Source: Alteromonadaceae bacterium
GTDB lineage: Bacteria > Pseudomonadota > Gammaproteobacteria > Enterobacterales > Alteromonadaceae
Assembly: GCA_014872785.1 (NCBI GenBank)
Contig: WKFJ01000027.1
Coordinates: forward strand, 35,554-99,553
Reading direction: 5' to 3'
DNA: 64,000 nt
Both the position numbers and the translations under genes were made by a program. The first letter of the stretch is position 1, and the number at the start of each line of letters is the position of its first letter. Shown in pieces: positions 60,155 through 64,000 of the stretch. A model generated the notes under the pieces. The model was not told the DNA's origin, made no database searches, and saw only the letters and a program-made list of their open reading frames with translations.

Positions 60155-60685
60155 CTAATGGGTGTCGATAGTCGCTAACGCAGATTTCAGCTGTGCTATG
60201 AGTCCCTCGTCTATTAACTGTCCTTTGTCGACGTCAAAATTGTCGTAAAAGCTTGGGATGGATAAGGAAGCCGACACTGTTCCATCAAAGAAATGAGCTG
60301 AGTTGCGCGCTAATTCCAAAACGCTTTTTGCTCCGCCGGGTCCCGGGGAAGTCGATAGCATGACAACGGGTTTAGATTGGTAAACTTTCATATTCATACG
60401 CGATGCCCAATCGAACAGATTTTTATATGCAACGGTGTAGTTACCATTGTGTTCGGCAAAAGAGATAAGCAAGGCGTCGGCGTTTGAAATCTTACTTAAA
60501 AATTGCTCGGCAGCGTCAGGAACACCGTGGAGCTCCTCCAAATCAGTGCTGTAAATAGGCATTGGGTAATCGTTGATATCAATGATCTCGACTCTGTGAT
60601 TTTCCAATAATGTGCCTGCGTAAGTGACGAGGGACTTATTAATAGACTTGCGACTGTTACTCGCTGCAAACGCTAATATGTTCAT
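60155..60685 (-). CDS. NADPH-dependent FMN reductase (chromate/quinone reductase-like)
   Basis: 176 residues from ATG 60685 (GGAGA 6 nt upstream; a TTG four codons earlier is less likely). Flavodoxin-like fold: NILAFAASNSRKSINKSLVT (FMN phosphate loop), LISFAEHNGNYTVAYKNLFD and MLSTSPGPGGAKSVLELA. It is next to pirin and shares an orientation, giving a quercetin-like or quinone-stress pair. Catalytic partner unknown. Confidence 0.88.
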   Translation of the reverse strand: MNILAFAASNSRKSINKSLVTYAGTLLENHRVEIIDINDYPMPIYSTDLEELHGVPDAAEQFLSKISNADALLISFAEHNGNYTVAYKNLFDWASRMNMKVYQSKPVVMLSTSPGPGGAKSVLELARNSAHFFDGTVSASLSIPSFYDNFDVDKGQLIDEGLIAQLKSALATIDTH

Positions 60686-60725
60686 AATTTTCTCCAAAAT
60701 ATTCGTTAAATAAAATGGCTGCTGG

Positions 60726-61628
60726 CTAAACTAGTTGCCCAAATTTGCCAGCTGCAAAATCTGCCTCGGCTTGCGCTACATCGCCATTTGTCGCCATGAT
60801 GAATGGTCCTTTTTGCACATATGGTTCTTGTGTAGGTTGTCCGGCAAATAGGGCAAAATGGGCTTTTTCAGAACCCTCGTTGAAAAGCTGAATATCCGCC
60901 GAGGCCTCTGCTGCCAATTGAGGTATCGCGACCGCTTGACCGGCAACCAAATCTACCTGCTTGCCTTTGGCTACTATCTTGGTTGTGCCTTTTATCGCAT
61001 GAATCCAGGTGTTTTCACCTTTGTTCAATTGATGTGAAAACGCAGAGTTGGCCGCCATCTGACCATCTAAAATGGTCAAAGGCAGAGCCGGAGACTGATG
61101 TCCGCGGATTCCATTACTTTCGCCAAGTACAACTCGAACTCGGAATCCTGCTGCTTCTAAAATTGGCATATCTTGCGCTTTGACATGAAGAGATGCAGGC
61201 GTGCTATTTCTTAACGCATTAGGCAAATTAACAAAGATTTGTAGCCCGTGGATGTTTGCCCCTGCGCGTGGTGATTCATCGTGAATGGCGCCAGAGCCAG
61301 CTTTGAGCCAATACAAATCTCCTGGCTTGATATCGAAGTCGTTGCCCAACGAATCTCGGTTGTGAAATAAACCCTCACTGTCTTCAAATATGACCGAAAC
61401 CGCTGACATGCCTGCATGCGGATGCGCTCCAAAGGTAGGTTTGCTCATCCAGTAATGGTCTACCATGACGAGGGGATCCATGTTTCCCGCAAAGTGTGCA
61501 TTGCGAAAGGCTTGCGCCTCAAAGCCATCTCCAACGTGAAATGTTTCACCTGAACTCACCAAGGGAAAGGTGTCTTCTGTGTTTAATGTTGGTGTGGTGT
61601 CGTCTGACAGTCTGTGTTGTGAATTCAT
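60726..61628 (-). CDS. Pirin family protein
   Basis: 300 residues, bicupin. The N-terminal metal site is FGAHPHAGMSAVSVIFED and, in the second part of the cupin, GSGAIHDESP; both fit the His/His/His/Glu iron site of pirins. Pirins of bacteria often have quercetin 2,3-dioxygenase activity in vitro. The C-terminal cupin (about 190-290) is also recognisable. First gene of the pirin-FMN reductase-DUF2798 unit, divergent from a LysR gene. Confidence 0.92.
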   Translation of the reverse strand: MNSQHRLSDDTTPTLNTEDTFPLVSSGETFHVGDGFEAQAFRNAHFAGNMDPLVMVDHYWMSKPTFGAHPHAGMSAVSVIFEDSEGLFHNRDSLGNDFDIKPGDLYWLKAGSGAIHDESPRAGANIHGLQIFVNLPNALRNSTPASLHVKAQDMPILEAAGFRVRVVLGESNGIRGHQSPALPLTILDGQMAANSAFSHQLNKGENTWIHAIKGTTKIVAKGKQVDLVAGQAVAIPQLAAEASADIQLFNEGSEKAHFALFAGQPTQEPYVQKGPFIMATNGDVAQAEADFAAGKFGQLV

Positions 61629-61716
61629 TTTTGTATTCCTAGAGAAGTTTAAAAACCAACGGAATTAATTCTAGCGATAGAACGATGAGCCTGTGTAGCT
61701 AGAAAAAAAGAAAGCT

Positions 61717-61736
61717 TTGTTCTATATTTGGAACAA
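61717..61736. promoter_or_regulatory. Symmetric operator between pirin and LysR gene
   Basis: TTGTTC-N8-GAACAA, 6-bp perfect arms, in the 139-bp divergent region. This fits a LysR-type binding site close to the LysR start at 61768, which would allow autorepression. Confidence 0.6.
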
Positions 61737-61767
61737 TAAAGAGTGATTCGAGGTCATTACCGCAGAT

Positions 61768-62676
61768 ATGATTGATTTGAATGACTACTATTATTTTGTT
61801 CACGTTGTCGAAAAGCGCGGTTTTACGCCGGCAGCGCAGGCACTTAACATGCCTAAATCACGCCTCAGTCGACATGTAGCTAAGCTTGAAGAACGGCTAG
61901 AAACCAAGTTAATTCAACGTACGTCACGCCAATTCAACGTTACCGAGTCTGGCAAGTTGTTTTATCAACATGCACGTGCACTTTTAGATGAAATGGAGGC
62001 AGCCGAAGCGGCCATCCAATCCCAAAAGAGTGCACTAAATGGCAGAGTAAACATTAGCTGCTCAGTTGGTATCGCCCAGTTTGCAATAAAGGATTTGTTA
62101 ATTGATTTTTTGGTTAAGCATCCAAAAATAGAAGTGATGCAACAGGTCACTAATCAGAATATTGATCTAATATCTTCGGGAATAGACTTGGCCATCAGAG
62201 GTCACCTCGATACCTTGCCAGATTCAAGTATTATACAGCGACACCTGACTACTGTTTCGTGGCAACTGTTTGCAAGTCCCGCCTATTTAGCACAATCAGT
62301 GGTTCCAGAATCACCGTATGATCTTTTCAAAAAAAAGAGCCTGAAAGTTGGCTGGCAACCGGCGACTAGTCACTGGACGCTAGAAAATACAGAAGGACTA
62401 AAAACCACTGTGCCAATCAACCCACAATATTGCAGTGACGACATGGGCACGCTTAAACAAGCCGCGATAGAAGGACTAGGGATTGTCAGCCTACCCGCCT
62501 ATGTTTGTCGCCAAGAAATAGACACGGGAGCATTGGTTAGAGTTTTGCCTGACTGGGTATCTGGTAAAGCGCAATTGAGCCTGATGATGCCCTCTCGCAA
62601 AGGGCAACCGATCTCAGTTAGAGTACTTGCAGACTATTTGCTAGAGAACTTAGACGAAAAGATTGGTGATACGTGA
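61768..62676 (+). CDS. LysR-family transcriptional regulator
   Basis: 302 residues. The HTH is at 3-60 (YYYFVHVVEKRGFTPAAQAL, SRLSRHVAKLEERLETKLI) and the LysR substrate domain follows. The N-terminus MIDLNDYYYFVHVVEKRGF is that of regulators placed beside pirin or quinone-reductase genes. Divergent from pirin; the TTGTTC-N8-GAACAA operator lies between them. Confidence 0.93.
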   Translation: MIDLNDYYYFVHVVEKRGFTPAAQALNMPKSRLSRHVAKLEERLETKLIQRTSRQFNVTESGKLFYQHARALLDEMEAAEAAIQSQKSALNGRVNISCSVGIAQFAIKDLLIDFLVKHPKIEVMQQVTNQNIDLISSGIDLAIRGHLDTLPDSSIIQRHLTTVSWQLFASPAYLAQSVVPESPYDLFKKKSLKVGWQPATSHWTLENTEGLKTTVPINPQYCSDDMGTLKQAAIEGLGIVSLPAYVCRQEIDTGALVRVLPDWVSGKAQLSLMMPSRKGQPISVRVLADYLLENLDEKIGDT

Positions 62677-62751
62677 CCAAACTTATTGACCAAACCAATT
62701 GGACTTTACCTGATCAAACATCATTGCAACTTTTACCAAAAGCCGTAAGTT

Positions 62752-63387
62752 ATGTTAACCCACACAGCCGTAGTTAATTGCTCCCCTATGCCAAGTCCAA
62801 GCAACGAAAACACCCTTCCTTTTGAAACAGCTAAGGACTTAAATCATTGGCTCAGTAAAAACCATTCACAAGAGACTGAACTGTGGGTGAAAGTGTATAA
62901 AAAAGGCTCTGGAATACCGAGTGTGGCCTGGGGGGACATAGTGCTTGAGGCATTGTGCTGGGGCTGGATTGATGGCATGAAAAAGTCTTTGGATGACAAA
63001 GCCTATCTTCAGCGGATCACGCCAAGGAAAAAACGCAGTGCGTGGTCGAAGATAAATACAGAGCATGTAGCACGCCTGATTGCAGAAGGACGCATGCAAG
63101 CGCCGGGATTAGCGCATGTTGAAGCAGCTAAATTGGATGGTCGGTGGGAAAACGCCTATGCACCTGCAAGTCAAATGGAAGTGCCAAAAGATTTCATCGC
63201 GGCAGTTCAAAAAATACCTGAACTTAAAGCGTTTTACGACACACTAAACAAATCCAGTCGATATGCGATAGCCTACGGTCTTGAGTCGGCTAAAAAGCCT
63301 GAAACAAGACAGCGCAGGTTTGATAAATTTATGCATATGCTCAGTCAAAAAGAAGCACCAGGATTTGGTTTTAAGACAAAACAATAA
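62752..63387 (+). CDS. YdeI/OmpD-associated family protein
   Basis: 211 residues. The family block is ETAKDLNHWLSKNHSQETEL ... WVKVYKKGSGIPSVAWGD, then LEALCWGWIDGMKKSLDD and ITPRKKRSAWSKIN, and a C-terminal helical region. The YdeI family is linked to resistance to polymyxin and to bacteriocin protection. The start could be ATG 62788, 12 codons in; no ribosome site decides between them. It lies 75 bp after the LysR gene on the same strand. Confidence 0.87.
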   Translation: MLTHTAVVNCSPMPSPSNENTLPFETAKDLNHWLSKNHSQETELWVKVYKKGSGIPSVAWGDIVLEALCWGWIDGMKKSLDDKAYLQRITPRKKRSAWSKINTEHVARLIAEGRMQAPGLAHVEAAKLDGRWENAYAPASQMEVPKDFIAAVQKIPELKAFYDTLNKSSRYAIAYGLESAKKPETRQRRFDKFMHMLSQKEAPGFGFKTKQ

Positions 63388-63409
63388 GGCCGAGTGAATT
63401 GTCGTTGGG

Positions 63410-63751
63410 CTACTCGATTAGCAGCTGTTCACGATAAAACCTAAAAGCGTAAAGCAGTGATGTCGCACTTGCGCCTATTAGGGTAACCAATAGCAAAATC
63501 TGAATAAGCGTGAGGTTGCCCTCTAGCACCAGCAAGGTGGTTACTTCGCCACTCATTAGCAGCGACAAAAAACCGAACATACGCGAGCGAACCAACACTA
63601 CGGCAAAGCCCAGAATAAAAAGGGCGATCGCAGAAACCGCAATTACCGTGCTGTCACTATTCGACGGGATCAGCGCAGCGCAGACAATGGTCACAATGCC
63701 ACTATAAATCAGCGTTTTTTCATCTGTGCTTTTAAAATCCATCACTGACAT
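63410..63751 (-). CDS. Small four-helix membrane protein
   Basis: 113 residues from ATG 63751 (a second ATG at 63742). Four hydrophobic segments (about 16-30, 36-54, 58-78, 82-103). A longer frame from 63907 would run through the hairpin and is rejected. Its family is not recognised. It converges with the YdeI-family gene. Confidence 0.65.
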   Translation of the reverse strand: MSVMDFKSTDEKTLIYSGIVTIVCAALIPSNSDSTVIAVSAIALFILGFAVVLVRSRMFGFLSLLMSGEVTTLLVLEGNLTLIQILLLVTLIGASATSLLYAFRFYREQLLIE

Positions 63752-64000
63752 GTTCGATACTTTGTTAACGGTTTGACTATTACTAGAGCCTGTTAATCTG
63801 TGCTGTATTATTATGCAGCAGTTTGTTTGGTATTTGTACAAGGCAGAGTCTTTGTAGTGTAGTTGCTCTACATAAAAAGACGAAAACGCAGTAGAAATAC
63901 CAAACAAGCGCTGCCCGAAGGGTTCTTCCTGAGCGCCTCCTGCTCTTTGTTATTGCTTTTTGACTTAGCCCACTAGGCCTGCAAAGCAATGCCGCGATCA
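63752..64000. other. Right end of the window: no clear gene, long hairpin
   Basis: No convincing coding sequence. It contains an 85-bp imperfect hairpin (63823-63907) and short GC-rich pieces. It may be part of a repetitive element that continues outside the window. Confidence 0.5.
63823..63907. repeat. 85-bp imperfect hairpin with 13-bp perfect ends
   Basis: TTGTTTGGTATTT at 63823-63835 and AAATACCAAACAA at 63895-63907 are perfect complements. Inside, GTCTTT ... AAAGAC and GTAG ... CTAC extend the pairing. The long foldback suggests a repetitive element, a transposon end or a cruciform; no transposase is seen. Confidence 0.75.

Noticed and set aside
63410..63907. 165-residue version of the small membrane protein
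   Set aside because: The first 52 residues run through the 85-bp hairpin and are not membrane-like; ATG 63751 gives a compact four-helix protein.
1..64000. tRNA, rRNA genes or a riboswitch
   Set aside because: No cloverleaf, rRNA or riboswitch consensus was recognised by eye; a covariance search (tRNAscan-SE, Rfam) was not possible here.

Overview
The window looks like chromosomal DNA of a marine gammaproteobacterium of the order Alteromonadales (Alteromonas/Glaciecola relatives). This rests on gene order and protein character, not on a database search: thyA-lgt-ptsP-rppH/mutH, ftsB-ispD-ispF-truD-surE-pcm-yqaA-nlpD-rpoS, and xerD-dsbC-recJ-recO-pdxJ-acpS-rlmD-relA are classic gammaproteobacterial blocks. 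I see no rRNA, tRNA or CRISPR array.

Layout. 1-12.6 kb: a CheY-CheC type regulator cut by the window edge, thyA, lgt, ptsP and rppH (minus strand), mutH divergent from rppH, a membrane-anchored AraC-type protein, a CYTH/CHAD triphosphatase, an SH3 envelope protein, a LysR regulator divergent from an ACT-domain/membrane gene pair, and an M28 peptidase. 12.7-20 kb: a LysE-type exporter, then the ftsB-to-rpoS run, ending in a clear terminator. 20-30 kb: a minus-strand mazG-GFA-racemase-GNAT operon, then secreted peptidases and binding proteins on the plus strand, one of them behind a perfect FNR-type box. 30-40 kb: the minus-strand xerD-to-relA run, with many one-base stop/start overlaps. 40-48 kb: fldB, then an operon of two membrane proteins, a MacAB-type exporter and a LytS/LytTR two-component system. 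A direct repeat resembling BtsR/YehT-family (LytTR) target sites lies upstream, so the system probably controls itself. folM and an HExxH protein follow. 48.9-52.9 kb: a rhombosortase-target lipoprotein, a GNAT enzyme, and a protein fusing two CDGSH iron-sulfur domains to a glutamate-synthase-like FMN domain, divergent from a LysR gene.

53.3-57.9 kb is the accessory part: a same-strand series of small AT-rich genes with integron attC sites between them and no integrase in the window. Two cassettes are textbook: each begins with bases that are the exact reverse complement of the start of its own attC, and this pairing runs 12-13 nt, well past the 7-nt core. Other attC sites are short or decayed. 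The right part holds a gene stopped by one in-frame nonsense codon and a hydrolase lipoprotein cut to about a third. The left flank has a LexA-like box and three copies of a TTCTCACT repeat, possible remains of an integrase promoter or a transposon end.

57.9-64 kb: an XRE membrane protein, a serine beta-lactamase-like hydrolase, DUF2798, an FMN reductase and pirin divergent from a LysR gene with a symmetric operator, a YdeI/OmpD-associated protein, a small membrane protein, and an 85-bp imperfect hairpin near the window end.
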